Assembly (NCBI GenBank): GCA_033977485.1
Contig: CM066998.1
Span: 32,489,501-32,553,500, forward strand
Length of the DNA: 64,000 nucleotides
Reading direction: 5' to 3'
Source: Hydrangea macrophylla
Lineage: Eukaryota > Streptophyta > Magnoliopsida > Cornales > Hydrangeaceae
This document shows positions 33,700 to 45,762 of this stretch, piece after piece. The notes under the pieces were generated by a model, which worked only from the letters and a program-made list of their open reading frames with translations, had not been told where the DNA came from and did not search any database. Within the stretch, counting starts at the first letter, position 1; each line of letters begins with the position of its first letter. A program made the translations under genes and the position numbers.

Positions 33700-34860
33700 C
33701 CTACTGGAGCCCCGCCTTAGGGAGAAGCTGATTCAATTCCTGCAACAGAGTCAGGACGTGTTCGCCTGGTGCCATGAAGATATACCCGGGATTGATCCCC
33801 GAGTAATGTCTCATTGTCTCATCGGCTCAACCTCGACCCAAACTCCCGACCGATGAAGCAGAAGAGACGGGGCATAGCCCCCTAGAGACAAAAGGCAGTG
33901 TTTGAGGAGGTCGAGAAGGTCCTCAAAGCCCAATCTATCCAAGAGGTCCACTATCCCGACTGGTTAGCAAATGTAGTACTTGTCAAGAAAAGCAACGGGA
34001 AGTGGAGGATGTGTGTGGACTTCATCGACCTGAACAAAGCCTGCCCCAAGGACTGCTATCCACTGCCTAGGATAGATCTCCTTGTGGATTCTATAGCCGG
34101 CCATTCGCTCCTTTCGTTCATGGACGCCTACTCCAGGTACAATCAGATCAGCATGTACCCCGGGGACGAAGAAAATACCTCATTCATCACAGATCAGGGG
34201 ACCTACTGCTACAAAGTTATGCCCTTCGGCCTCAAAAACGCCAGGGCAACTTATCAATGCCTGGTCAATCACATGTTCAAAGACTTAATCGGGGAATCAA
34301 TGGAGGTATACGTTGATGATCTGCTGGTCAAAAGCCGGGACGAGTCTGACCATCTAAAACATTTGGTCGGGGCCTTCAGCATTTTGAGGAAGTTTGAGAT
34401 GAGGTTGAACCCGAGTAAGTGCACATTTGGCGTCTCATCCGAAAAGTTCTTAGGGCACCTAGTCAGCAGGCGGGAAATTGAAGCAAACCCTGAGAAAATC
34501 TAGGCTGTCATCAACATGTTGTCGCCCAGGTCAACCAAAGAAGTACAGAGTCTGGCCAGACAGGTTGCCACGTTGAACAGGTTCGTGTCCCGAGCAATCG
34601 ATCAGTGCTTACCATTTTTAAGATCCTTCGCAAGGCTTTTCAGTGGTCAGAAGAGTGCGAGGAGGCATTCCCGGAGCTCAAGAAATATTTGGCTTCACCC
34701 CCTCTACTCTCAACGCCCGTGCTAGGCGAGGAATTGCTCTTGTACTTGGCGGTGTCACCCTAGGCAGTCAGCTCTGCACTCATTCGAGAAGAGCACGGGA
34801 TACAGTTTCCAATCTATTATACAAGTCGAGCGCTTCAGTTTGCAGAAAGTAGATACTCCC
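33700..34860 (+). pseudogene. Outer gypsy reverse transcriptase
   Basis: The main open part is 33,898-34,503, with DWLANVVLVKKSNGKWRMCV, DLNKACPKDCYPLPRIDLLV, LLSFMDAYSRYNQI, YKVMPFGLKNARATYQ, MEVYVDDLLVKSRDESDHLK and MRLNPSKCTFGV. A TAG at 34,501 ends the frame, and shifted fragments continue into the RNase H start (about 34,860). Confidence 0.85.
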
Positions 34861-35043
34861 GTATTGAAAAGCTCGCCTTCACCCTCATCACTTCAGCTTA
34901 GAGACTGCGCCCGTATTTCCAGGCCCACGTTATCGTGGTCCTTATAGATCAGCCCCTCCGTAAGACCTTGAGCATGCCCGAAACGTCCAGAAGACTCGTC
35001 AAGTGGGCCTTGGAGTTAGAAGAATTCAAAGTGGAAAGTGTAA

Positions 35044-35417
35044 ATAGTTTTCTAAATCAATCAGAAGACTAATGGAAAGTATAAATAGTTTTCTAAGCCA
35101 CTTAGGAAACCTCCCATGATTTATGCTCATCAAATTGTAATTAGATTGAGCTTCCTTATCTAATCAGTTGCCTTGTGCGGGTGGTCTCGTGTACCTATAA
35201 AAGGGGCCACTCACCCCCATTAAGGGGATCGCATTCTTAACCTAGAGAATAGCTGTTTCTACTGATTTCATACGCATACACCCGGCTGGTATTACTGGTA
35301 GTGCCGCCCAATTGTTGGCTCACCAGGCCCGCCGGTGATCTGCTAGTGAAGCACACTGACGCACCTGTGGACGTAGGTCACCTCATTAACGGGGCCGAAC
35401 CACATACAATTGATTGG
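35044..35417 (+). repeat. L3-family LTR fragment (L3d)
   Basis: It shares with the other L3 LTRs 'agaagactaatggaaagt', TATA box CCTATAAAAGGGG with a CCCC..GGGG hairpin, 'ccggctggtattactggtag', 'gcccgccggtgatctgctag' and 'ggggccgaaccacatacaa', where it stops. A 'ggaaagt(g/a)taaatagttt' stretch is duplicated at its left junction. Confidence 0.75.
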
Positions 35418-36610
35418 CACAAAAGCTCACATGGGTTAATTAGTTTCCACTACTTGTCTTTAAACTGCATAGTTTATGCTTACGCATCCATTTAGATTCA
35501 GTAATATTTTCACACTATTTCAAAATATTTAAAGTTTAAAGAGTTTCTGGCATTTGAAATAGTTAAACATTTGACAATGTGTTGTATGCTATTAACATAC
35601 CCAAAATAACATTAATGTGTCAAATTTATCTTATATAGAGTAAAAGAAAATTTTCTAAAAAATTCCTAAGAGCATCCACTAGGTTGGATACATATATGGT
35701 GCGACTAGTATCCTCTGCACCTACACAAAAGAGGCTACGCAATCAGGAGAGTCCAAGTTGTCACGATTGCCGATCCACCTCTAGTAAAAGAGATGGGTCT
35801 AGAATCACTAGCAAGCTAAAACATCAGTAAGAGGCTAGGAGATAACTCTGGCTTTACCTAGTTTTTTGCTACCTCTAGAGTCATTCATCGCAATAGACAT
35901 ATCTGGTGATGTTGGGATCATGCAAATTACTCCTATCGAACCAGCTAATAAAAGCCAGATGTACACGTAGGATCATTTTAAAGTCTGACCTAACTGAAAA
36001 TTATTGAATGTACTAAAAATAAATTTAAAAACAAACAATGAAAATAAAAAGAAATGAGAGATGGGAAAACAAAATTTATTTGGGTATCAAAGGATCCAGT
36101 CCTCTTTCTCAACCAAAATTTTCTTTTGTATCGATTTGAATTGTCTTTTGTAGCAGTAGTAAACTTTAAAAGAAGTACCATCATGAGCAATTAAACCAGG
36201 ACATTCTTCTCTATAACAATTCAAACATCATCCTAACCTTTTAGCTTTCCTTTTGATGGCATAAAGGCTAGTGCCAGCAAAGGGTTTCTTCTGCTCAGAA
36301 ACAAGTGAGCGACCCATTAACGTTTGGTTATATACTGTCAGAACCATTTTTTATACTCTCAGCCAACAAGAGAGGCTAGACTCAACCCTCCACTTCTTCC
36401 AACTATCAACTAAGATCTAATTAAAGAGAGCTTAGAGGGGGTGGGTGGGAATTTTATTTAAAAACTAAAATTATTTATATTAAAATATATATATTCAGAA
36501 ACTAAAAAGAATTTTTTTTTTCTTTTTTTTTAGAACAGAAAACTTAGAAAGAAGAACTACATATATTTATATATATATATATTAAAAAAAACAGAAAACT
36601 ATAAACTACA

Positions 36611-36664
<54 letters not shown>

Positions 36665-37450
36665 AAAGTTTAAGATAATGCATCATTATAACAATAATAA
36701 TAAGAAAAATTATGGTATAAACTTCATAAATTATAAGGGCGCTGACTTGTGCATCGTCTAGTTTTTTTTTTAAACAGAAAACTAGGGAAAATAATTATAT
36801 TTTTCTTTTTTCTTTTGTCTTTTTTTTTTAACAAGGGCAACGCAGCACTAAAATAGCAAGAACTAGGAGAATAATAAGATAAAGTTCAAAATTCATAAGA
36901 CCGATAATTAGCGCATTGTCCATTTTTTTTGTAAAGAAATGAAAAAATATCACATGTCTCTTGAAAATCTGAGAATCTGGTAGGGCCGTGGATCGAGTGG
37001 TATTTCCAAGCTTCTTTGATGAGTGGGTACCTACAACTTATGCATTATATTTTTGTTAAATAATGGAAAAGAGAGAAAATAAAATCAAAGATTAAAACTT
37101 AAAATTTAAGCTAGATCGGAAAGAAAAACTAAATAAAATCAAAATCAAGCTTTTCTCTAGATTATAGATCTTACCTTTAGTGATCGATAGAGTGGATCTT
37201 GATTTTAGATTTAAAGAAAATGGAAAAAAAAATGAGAGAATGAGAGATTGGGTGAGAGAGTGAGAGAGTTGCAGAGAAGAGAGAGATCGCGGTGGGAAGG
37301 AAGAGAAAAAGAGGAAGAAAAAGAAAGGAAAAAGAGATATGGGGGTTTAAGCCCTATATATAACCATATTCTCTCTTTTTTAGTGTATCTCTCTCTAAAA
37401 GATTAATTTTAAAAAAAAAAATTTAAGAAATAAAGATAAAATAAGCAAAC
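35418..37450. other. Unassigned AT-rich region, possibly Athila 3' UTR/LTR
   Basis: No coding region is supported. It contains poly-T/A tracts, a (CT)n microsatellite (36,606-36,658) and, on the - strand, a TATATATAGGGC motif near 37,360. The Athila 3' LTR should lie here, but without a second LTR copy it cannot be delimited. Confidence 0.35.
36606..36658. repeat. (CT)n microsatellite
   Basis: About 26 uninterrupted CT units after 'attttctct'. Confidence 0.95.
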
Positions 37451-37688
37451 AGGTTTTAATCGTGAAACATGTCCCCTCCAACTAAGTCTGACATTGTCCT
37501 CAATGAGTGAGATGAGAAAAAGAAGCCAAGGTTAACCCCTGTAATAAAAAGAAACAAACAAAGAAAGATAGAATAATAATGACAAAATTAACATACATAT
37601 ATAAAAAGTGACCAAAATAGGAGTATAGAACTATGAGAACATAAATACTCTGATACACTATGTCCTATACTAATTATGATTCAAGATA

Positions 37689-38252
37689 TTAAGGAGAATT
37701 ATAGTTGGGGTCCTCCAAATGAATGGACTCCAACTCAGGTTCAAATCCTTTTAAAAATGGTTTTAATCTATGTCCATTAATTTTTAATGTATTTTCATCT
37801 TTAGGGTCTTCAATCTCGACAGTTCCATAAGGATAAACATTTTTAACTATATATGGACCAGTCCATCGACATTTCATCTTTCCTCTAAAAAGATGTAGTC
37901 TTGAGTCATATAATAGAACTTTTTGTGCGGGAGTAAATCTTTTGCGCAAAAGATTCTTATTACAATACATTTTAGTTCTTGCTTGATGAATTCGAGCGTT
38001 ATCATATGCGTCATTACGAATTTCTTCAAGTTCACTTAATTGCAATTTTCTTAAAATTCCTCCCTTTTCAATATTATAATTTAAAGTCCTAGTAGCACAA
38101 TATGCCTTATGTTCTAATTCTACTGGTAGGTGATAAGCTTTTTCATAGACAAATTTGTATGGAGACATCCCCAAATGGGTCTTATAAGCAGTTCTATATG
38201 CCCATAAAGCATATATTACTTTTGAAGACCAGTCTTTAAGATTAGAATTCAC
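37689..38252 (-). pseudogene. Athila integrase C-terminus
   Basis: 187 codons: VIYALWAYRTAYKTHLGMSP, HLPVELEHKAYCATRTLNYN, LQLSELEEIRNDAYDNARIH and KINGHRLKPFLKG are characteristic Athila integrase blocks. The frame is open from within the core to the end. Confidence 0.85.
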
Positions 38253-38830
38253 ATTTTTTTCAAGAACATGCTTAATTTCCCTATTAGCTAATTCAGCTTA
38301 TCCATTTGTTTGTGGATGGTATGCAGTTGACACCTTATGGGTCATTCCATATCTTTTCATTAATTTTTCAAATAGCTTGTTACAGAAATGAGTTCCTTGA
38401 TCACCTATTATTGCTTTTGGAGTTTCAAATCGAGAAAGTATATTATCTTTTAAAAATGCAATAACTGTACGGTGATCATTCTTTTTTGTAGAAATAGCTT
38501 CTACCTATTTTGAAACATATTCAACTGCTAATAAAATATATTCATATTGGTATGATGGAGGAAAAGGTCCCATAAAGTCAATACCCCAACAATCAAATAT
38601 TTCAATTGTAATTATAGGGGTCATTGGCATTTGATTTATTTTTGTAATACTGCCCAACATTTGACAACGGTTACAAGCCTTACAATATAAATATGAATCT
38701 TTAAATAGAGTTGGCCAATATAAACCACTTTGTAAAATTTTCATGGCAGTTACTCGAGATGAAAAATGTCCTCCACAAAAGGACGAATGTCACATGAAAA
38801 TACATTTTCGATTTCTTCATTAGGAACACA
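38253..38830 (-). pseudogene. Athila integrase zinc finger and core
   Basis: KACNRCQMLGSITKINQMP gives the CX2C part. IFDCWGIDFMGPFPPSYQYE holds the first catalytic Asp. The region to 38,253 is interrupted by stops (after VEYVSK at 38,505 and again near 38,300). Confidence 0.7.
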
Positions 38831-38999
38831 TTTCCTAATTACCTGATCGGCACAATATTTAAACAGATACAGGTCATCAAATTAGAAATGCCTGGCAATA
38901 GTTAGGAATCTCTTTTTATCAGATGACGACCAATTACTTGGTATTTTTCCAATTAATAAATAATTAACAGGATCAGCATACCATGGCAGAGAAGTCACA

Positions 39000-39590
39000 G
39001 AAAATAACTATTCATCAGGAAAAGAGTCTTGAATAGGTAAGGGTTCACTAGTATTGTCTTCAAAAGTGAGGCGGGATAAGTGATCAGCTACCACATTTTC
39101 TACACCTTTTTTGTCTTTGAATATTAAATTAAATTCTTATAGTAGGAGTATTTACCTAATAAGCCTAGGCTTAGTGTCTTTCTTTGAAATTAGGTATTTC
39201 AGAGCTGAATGGTCCGTAAAACAGACAATAAGGGAACCAATCAAGTATTGCCTAAATTTTTTATTCATGGCGAATACCACGGCTAGTAATTCTTTTTCAG
39301 TAGTTGAGTAGTTCATTTGAGCACTATCCAAAGTTCTACTAGCGTAGTATATAACTGATGCCTTTTTATCCTTTCTCTGCCATAGGACAGCTCCAATGAC
39401 AAAGTTGTTTACATCATACATTAATTCAAATGGTAAACGCCAATCAGGAGATTGCATAATAGGTGCAGTAGTGAGATGCTCTTTTAATTGCTTAAAGGAG
39501 TTTTGACGTTCTTTAATACATTTAAAAGATGTGTCTTTGGCCAATAATTGACATAAAGGCCTAGAAATAGTACTGGAATTTTTTATGAAT
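39000..39590 (-). pseudogene. Athila RNase H
   Basis: The open part is 39,544-39,152: LPFELMYDVNNFVIGAVLWQ (first Asp), VIYYASRTLDSAQMNYSTTE with KELLAVVFA (Glu), and CFTDHSALKYLISKKDTKPR (Asp). It is typical of gypsy RNase H. Confidence 0.8.
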
Positions 39591-40470
39591 CAGCGATAGA
39601 AACCTACATGTCCTAAGAATGAACGGATGTCTTTTACAGTCTTGGGAATAGGTAAATTAGCGATAAGATCTATTTTGGCTTTGTCTACCTGTATCCCATT
39701 TTCAGAAATAATGTGTCCTAAGACAATACTTTTAGTGACCATAATATGACATTTTTCCCAATTTAAAACTAAAATTTTTTCTTCATATCTCTGGAGAACT
39801 TTCTGAAGATTGCTAAGGCAATCATCATAGGATTTGCCAAAAATTGAAAAAATCATCCATAAAAACTTCTAAATTCTTTTCTACTATATCAGTGAAAATA
39901 CTTAGCATACACCTTTGAAAGGTCGCAGGTGCATTGCAAAGACTAAAAGGCATGCGACGGTAGGCGAAAGTTCTAAATGGACATGTGAAAGTAGTTTTTT
40001 CTTGATCTTCAGGTGCAATCTCTATTTGATTGTAACCACTAACCATCTAGAAACTTATGGCCCGCTATTCTTTCTAACATTTGATCCATAAAAGGTAAAA
40101 GAAAGTGATCTTTACGGGTTACAACATTGAGTTTTCTGTAGTCTATGCATACACTCCATCCAGTAGTGACACAAGTGGGAATTAATTCTCTTTTTGAATT
40201 CGGAACAATTGTAATTCCTGCTTTCTTCGGCACAACTTGTGTTGGACATACCCATTTACTGTCGGAAATTGAATATATAATGCCCATGTTGAGTAGCTTG
40301 AGAACTTCCTTCTTGACTATTTCCTGCATAATAGGATTAAGTCTTATTTGCATTTCTCTTGAGGTTTTATTATTATCTTCAAGATAAATACTATGAGTGC
40401 ATATTGAAGGACTTATTCCTTTTAAATCTACTATACTCCAACCAATGGCACTTTTATGCTTTTGAAACAT
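39590..40470 (-). pseudogene. Athila reverse transcriptase
   Basis: VVPKKAGITIVPNSKRELIP, TGWSVCIDYRKLNVVTRKDH, FMDQMLERIAGHKF (40,470-40,039), VSGYNQIEIAPEDQEKTTFT, YRRMPFSLCNAPATFQRCML and the catalytic VFMDDFF (40,046-39,825), then VLNWEKCHIMVTKSIVLGHI (39,856-39,590). Three overlapping frames show at least two frameshifts. Confidence 0.85.
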
Positions 40471-40999
40471 ACTAATGAGTTTATTTTCTTGACTGGAATC
40501 TAGAAGAGATGATATTATTACGGGATAAGTATTATTATTACCAAGGAAAGCATATTTAAGCTCTTTAGAGAGTTATTTTAATTCCAACTGTAGAGTTTGT
40601 AAATTAGATGGAAGTGTTAATGTAGCCTTTGGTGGTAAAGGTTCAAAATGTTTGGTCCACATTGCTTATTGAATTATTTCTTCTGTTGAATCTTCATTAA
40701 AACATAATTGACTCATAAGATGTTTTTGTAGATTATTATTGTCTAGTTTCTGAATAGAGCTATTAAAAACAAATTCTACAGGATCATTATAACAAGTCAA
40801 GTTAAAATATTCTCGTGATTGAGATTCAATAGCATGAATTTCTTCAATATTCTCATCTTCTTCTTGATGTTGTGGATTAGAAAAACTTTAATATTTAAAG
40901 TCATATTTCCAAATACTACAATCATCATACCACTGCAGATTCAAATAGTGGCATCAATGCTAGCCAAGAAGGGCCTTTCAAAAATGACTGGTATTTGCA

Positions 41000-41260
41000 C
41001 ATTAGTATCTAATACTGGTTCTGTATCCAGGATAACAAAATCTACTAGAAAAATAAATTTGTCAACTGTGACAAAAAATCTTCCAAAATTTCTCGCGAGT
41101 ATTTTGTAGATCTATCAGCAAGTTGTAATACCATGCGAGTATGCATTAGCTCACCTAATCTAAGCTGTTGATAAACAGAATAAGGAAGCAAGTTTACACT
41201 AGCTCCTAAGCCAAGGAGTGCGTGATTAATTTGTGATTTCCAATAATACACGATATTGTT
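41000..41260 (-). pseudogene. Athila protease
   Basis: HALLGLGASVNLLPYSVYQQ and VLQLADRSTKY match the Athila protease, but the catalytic Asp of the expected L-x-D-x-G-A-S motif is Gly here (LGLGAS). The enzyme would be inactive. Confidence 0.75.
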
Positions 41261-42194
41261 GGTATACCTGGGTCTTTAAATTTTGTTGGTAAATTATATT
41301 GTATGATGGAATTAATTTCTTCTACGAAGTCAGCAGAATACGCATATTTTCTTATATTTTGCTTACGTTTGACAGTGCATAAATCTTTTTAAAATTTTGC
41401 ATACGAAGGTACTTGATTAATCGCATCTAAGAGATGAATATTAATATGCACTTGCTTAAATAATTCTAAATATTTTGATTCTTAGCATTTTGGCATTTTT
41501 TTTAAACGTTGTGGATAAGGAATTTGAGGAGAATACTCAGGAGTTTCCTCTGTTTCTTTTTCCACTGGTAAATCAGACGTTTTATTTTCTTGAGAAATTT
41601 GTTGTTTTTTAAAGGTTTCAATTTCAACCTCATTTGCAATTTTATCTTCATCTATTTCTTTATCAATTTCTAGCATATTATCATCTTTATTTGTATGCTC
41701 AATTTCTTCTAAAGAAGATGAAATTTCCTGTCTAACCGCCTTACCACTTCTTAGTATAGTTATAGCTTTTACTTGTTCATGTTGACTATTACCAGAAGTT
41801 GAGGGATCACCTTATGGTTTTCTCCTTGGATTAGGTTGTAGTTGGGTAGAAAAAATGTCTTTTCCTTTAGAATCGTGTTGATTGTTAATCCTATCCACAG
41901 ATGTTTGTAGTTTTCCCATTATTTGTATTAATTGTTGCATCATAGACTGTAAAGGTTCCTCTTGTACTTTCTTGTGCGGAGGCACATAAACATTAGAATT
42001 TTGCTACGTATTAGGATATGTATTTTGTGTTTGTTGAAGTTGAGGAGGATATTATTGAGGTTGAAATTGTAAAATACCTTCTTTGGTAGATATATGATTT
42101 GGAGGATTCCTCCAGTTAGACTGGTATAAATTACCATAGGAGTTTTGGGGACCCTATAATTATTCACAGCATTTATCTCTGCTGGAGCAATTTC

Positions 42195-43465
42195 TTAAAA
42201 ATTTGAACTGTTAGGACATTCATTCGTAGGATGTCCTAACGTATGACAGTTGTCACAAAGGTCTCTTTTCTTCTTAGGTGGATTATTTTTTTCAACTGTT
42301 ATAGCTTCCACTTTACATGCTAATTCTTTATATTTCAGTGTTAATTCATCTTCTGATTGTAATTGGTATAAACTTTTACTCTCTCCGTCCATTTTTTTGA
42401 GTCCATCTTTGGGAACTCAACTTATTAAGGGGACAAAAAGAATCTACACCCACTTTCCACAATCGCCCCTAATCATTACAATAACATTTTTAGTTTTGTC
42501 TTGGTGTAGATTTCAAGAAAGGGTAGATTTGAAAAACATGTAAAAATTGTATACCAATTTAGGAAAGTGGACACTAATTTTGGGACTTCCCAGAATGGAA
42601 TATAGGACTCAAAAAAAGGGACGGAGGGAGTAGCTTTTTTCGTCCCACCAATTTCTTCTATCTCCCACTGGGAAGCATTTTCAACAAGCTAATCAAAGTA
42701 TGATTCAACCTCGTCGATAGTTTTACTCAAAAATTCTCCGTGACACATTGTTTCATCTAATTTCTTTGATTTTGGTTCTAATCTTTCATAAAAAAAATTA
42801 ATTAGACGCCATTTTTAAATCCATGATGTGGACAAGCTAGCATGAGATCTTTAAAATGTTCCCAAACTTTAGGGAATGGTTCCTTTTCTTTTTGAGTAAA
42901 AAGTTTAATTTGACGCATCATGCTATTAGTTAAATTTTTAGGATAAAATTTTTTAGAAGGACTTCATTCATATAATGCCATGAAGTTATAGATCCAGGAC
43001 GGAGAGATAAAAGCCAAGCTTTAGCTTTATCTTTAAAAAAAAAAAAGAAAAAAGTTTAAGACGGATCATTTCAATAGGACAGCTTTGATCAGAGATTGTA
43101 CTACCGATTTCTTCAAATTCACAAATATGCAAATAAGCACGTTCTGACCCCATTTCATGGAAAGTTGGTAAGAGTGGAATCATGCCCTGTCTAAAGTGAA
43201 AATTTCTTGTATGTATAGGTAGAGTGATGCAAGAAGGAGTGATGTTTCTCTCTAGGGTAAATAGATCACGTAAAGAACGTTGTTCACGTTCTGGCAAAAT
43301 AAATTGTAATATATTTTCCCAATGTTCACTATGAGCATCATCAGTTATTCCTTCTATGCCTTCAATTTCAGCCATGATTCTTGGAAATTGTATACTAGAT
43401 GAATCACTTAAAATATTATAATTATGTGGTACTTGATATAAAGCTTCAGTAGTATCTAAGGACAT
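42195..43465 (-). pseudogene. Athila gag
   Basis: The N-terminal part (43,465-42,986) has QRSLRDLFTLERNITPSCIT, FRQGMIPLLPTFHEMGSERA and YLHICEFEEIGSTI, all typical of Athila gag. It then passes into frame changes around a short A-rich tract (43,035). The zinc knuckle CDNCHTLGHPTNEC is at 42,195-42,392. The Stowaway MITE and stops split the gene; acidic gag/protease linker ORFs occur at 41,482-41,676. Confidence 0.78.
42379..42630. mobile_element. Stowaway MITE
   Basis: 252 bp with terminal inverted repeats CTCTCTCCGTCC.. and (reverse complement of the right end) CTCCCTCCGTCCC.., both continuing TTTTTTTGAGTCC. It is flanked by TA at 42,377-78 and 42,631-32. This is the classic Tc1/mariner-type Stowaway end sequence. 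It is inserted in Athila gag. Confidence 0.92.
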
Positions 43466-43503
43466 ATGAAGAAAAAGAAAAACTAAGTTTTAAAAATATT
43501 AGT

Positions 43504-43543
43504 TGATGATGCCAAAATTTGGTTAAGGTAATTAAAGCTAATT

Positions 43544-43584
<41 letters not shown>

Positions 43585-44195
43585 GAGACTGGTTTTATGT
43601 ATGTGGTTCAGCCCTGTTATTGAAGGAACCTACGTCCACGTGTGTGTCTGAGCACGTTCACTATACGGTAAAAAGCCGGGGACCTAGGTGAACCAACAAT
43701 AGTTTGGAGCTACCATAGGTTGGCCGGGCGTGATGATGACTACTATAGAGGTGCTGTATAGATTGAAAAGTTGATCCTCTCCCTTTCTATAGGGGTGAGT
43801 GGTCTCTTTTATAGATGCAAGAGACCTACTCGTACATGGATAAGGAAATATAATCCAATCAGGATTGTTTGGCATTAATTGTGGGGGTTTCCTAATTGGA
43901 TTATGAAATAATGTGCACTTTCCATTAGTCTTCTATTTTAAATAGGAAACTGTCAGGAATATTATGGGGTGTATCTAGTGTCCCAAGTGAGCTGTCCCTA
44001 GGACGGGCCGTGCCTGCGCTGCCTTCCCAATCTGTTAGTCGGGCTTCGTGCATATACCGCTCAGGAAGTCTCGGATAGACTAGACTGCTCGGGGTGAGGC
44101 TTGTCTAAGGAACTATGCATGATTTGTTCGGGACAATGACCGGCTGCTGAGTTGAACCGCTCGAGCATAGGTTAGAGCCAGTTTTGGGCGTATCA
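43504..44195 (-). repeat. L3c 3' LTR
   Basis: Ends TGATACGCC...GGCATCATCA. Contains 'ctataaaagagacc' with the downstream hairpin and an (AG)n tract (43,551-43,582). Confidence 0.8.
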
Positions 44196-44318
44196 GCTAC
44201 TCCCTATTTCTAAAGTTGGCTTGATGCCATATCAGGGTAAGTTTGGAAATCTGGTTGATGCCACTTACCGCTGTATGAGTGCTCGGGGAAGCTACCTTAG
44301 AGCTTCTGAGTCTTGTGA

Positions 44319-44530
44319 GTTCTCAGGAACTAGCTAAGAGTCGAGACTTAGCCTAGCTTAAAGTTTTTAAGTGCTCGGGAATTGGCCAAGAGTTGAGACT
44401 TAGCCTAATTCAGAGTCTTTAAGTGCTAGGGAATTGGCCAAGAGTTGAGACTTAACCTAATTCGGAGTCTTTAAGTGCTCGGGAATTGGCCAAGAGTTGA
44501 GACTTAGCCTAATTCGGAGTCTTTTGCTTG
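44319..44530. repeat. 52-bp tandem repeat in L3c
   Basis: Units start at about 44,319 (diverged), 44,371, 44,423 and 44,475, with core 'gtgctcgggaattggccaag' and 'agttgagacttagcctaatt'. L3b has a single diverged equivalent near 61,755-61,830. Confidence 0.8.
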
Positions 44531-44620
44531 AGTTAGCTCCTAGGATGGTTATCTTCTACCCGTAAACCTTCGTCAAGATTGTGGGCAAAAGAATTTGATC
44601 GACCATATTGGAAAAGCCGA

Positions 44621-44759
44621 CCTAAAGCGTATTGCTTTAGGGTCCTTTTATGTTAACTCCCCGGGATAGTTATCTTCGACCCATCCAGCCTTCGTCAAGA
44701 CTATTTGGAGAAGAGCTTGACCATGTTGGTGGAGCTGACCTAAAGCGTATTGCTTTAGG
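44621..44759. repeat. Duplicated perfect hairpins in L3c
   Basis: CCTAAAGC-GTATT-GCTTTAGG occurs at 44,621-44,641 and 44,739-44,759, within two ~115-bp direct repeats ('ggttatcttc..acc..ccttcgtcaaga'). Diverged versions lie at 61,508-61,660 in L3b. Confidence 0.8.
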
Positions 44760-45100
44760 GTCTTTTTTTTTCTCCTCTATCATGGGCCAACCTAAGAGGT
44801 TTTAGTCACCTCTATCGTTGGTTTGGACCTAAGTGGAGTTATTGCCTCTGAGTACTGTAGGCACGCACCCGCATTGTCTAAGAGTTTGACTTAGTTAACC
44901 CCAAGGCCTGTAAATACTCGGTGTGATTTCCTGTTTAGTTCATTGTGCCTTTCTGCCCCCCAAGCTTTCGCTAAGACAGGGGGTCTGTAGAGACTATGAC
45001 TGTAGGTAACCGACCTGAAAGATGGGTGGTTGCAGAGTCTTTTGAAGCTTACCATCATTAGCCACCTAGGGGGATTTTCCCCATCATCGGGCTCTAATGT

Positions 45101-45762
45101 ACACCAATACTCCATCATTCCCATAAATGATGCACGGTAATACGCTCTAAATTGCCTGTCGGGCTCCAACTTGTTGAGATAATTGGGTCGCCCTTTCCAA
45201 CCCCTTGGTAACGTCTGTCTATGCCCAATCATTTCTAAACCTATCTCCGTACCAATCGAGCTTAACAACCTTTGGCAGTTTTTAAGTGCAAACAGGGTGT
45301 TTTGTGTGTGCAGACTTTTCACTATAAAGTCTAACACTTAAGCAAGGCTGTACATTTTACTATATATAGTGTGCTTTTGAGAGTGTGTATAGCATTACTC
45401 ATTGGTGTTTCACTTTGAAGAAACACGGAATTATCTATGCGCATGGCCAAACAATTATGTTGCCAAATAAGGGATTCAAGATCATGATATGATAATGGCT
45501 TGGGCCCAAATTGCTAATCTAAATGGCCATCTGATAGGCCCAACACACACTTGCCTAAGCCCAAGCCGAATAAAGAAGCCAAAATTATGACCAAAATGCC
45601 TTGGGAGTTGGCACTTGCATGGTCAGTCCGATCAAATGGTAGTCAGACCGACCAACTTTCAACCAATCACTTAGTCATTAATCATGCAATTAGTCTCTAT
45701 ATCCAATTTAAAAATTCTAATCGGCATACACAAAATTTAACTTAAAAATTATTTTTTTTGGG
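45101..45762. other. Unassigned sequence right of L3c
   Basis: An open frame on the - strand (45,337-44,891, 148 codons) crosses into L3c. Its N-terminal half (…LPRGWKGRPNYLNKLEPDRQ…) is unrecognised. The remainder is AT-rich intergenic DNA. Confidence 0.3.

Larger units (their letters stand above)
32976..35417 (+). mobile_element. Outer rearranged Tat-type gypsy remnant
   Basis: A gag fragment (32,976-33,480), an RT block (33,700-34,860) and an L3-type LTR fragment (35,044-35,417) are joined directly. RNase H after its start, and integrase, are absent. The left part is cut by copia C1. Confidence 0.75.
37450..43503 (-). mobile_element. Athila-type Ty3/gypsy retrotransposon
   Basis: The - strand order is gag (43,465), zinc knuckle, protease, RT, RNase H and integrase, then 'CATTGAGGACAATGTCAGAC' with a GTTGGAGGGGA purine tract near 37,470, the usual end of Athila pol. 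Stops occur throughout. A Stowaway MITE sits in gag, and L3c abuts the 5' end of gag at 43,504. Confidence 0.82.
43504..45100 (-). mobile_element. L3c: L3-family gypsy copy, truncated
   Basis: On the - strand the 3' LTR runs from 44,195 (TGATACGCC) to 43,504 (…GGCATCATCA), preceded by a GAAATAGGGAGTAGC purine tract. The non-coding 3' interior (44,196-45,100) matches L3b's 61,190-61,973. The 5' half (gag, 5' LTR) is missing. Confidence 0.8.
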
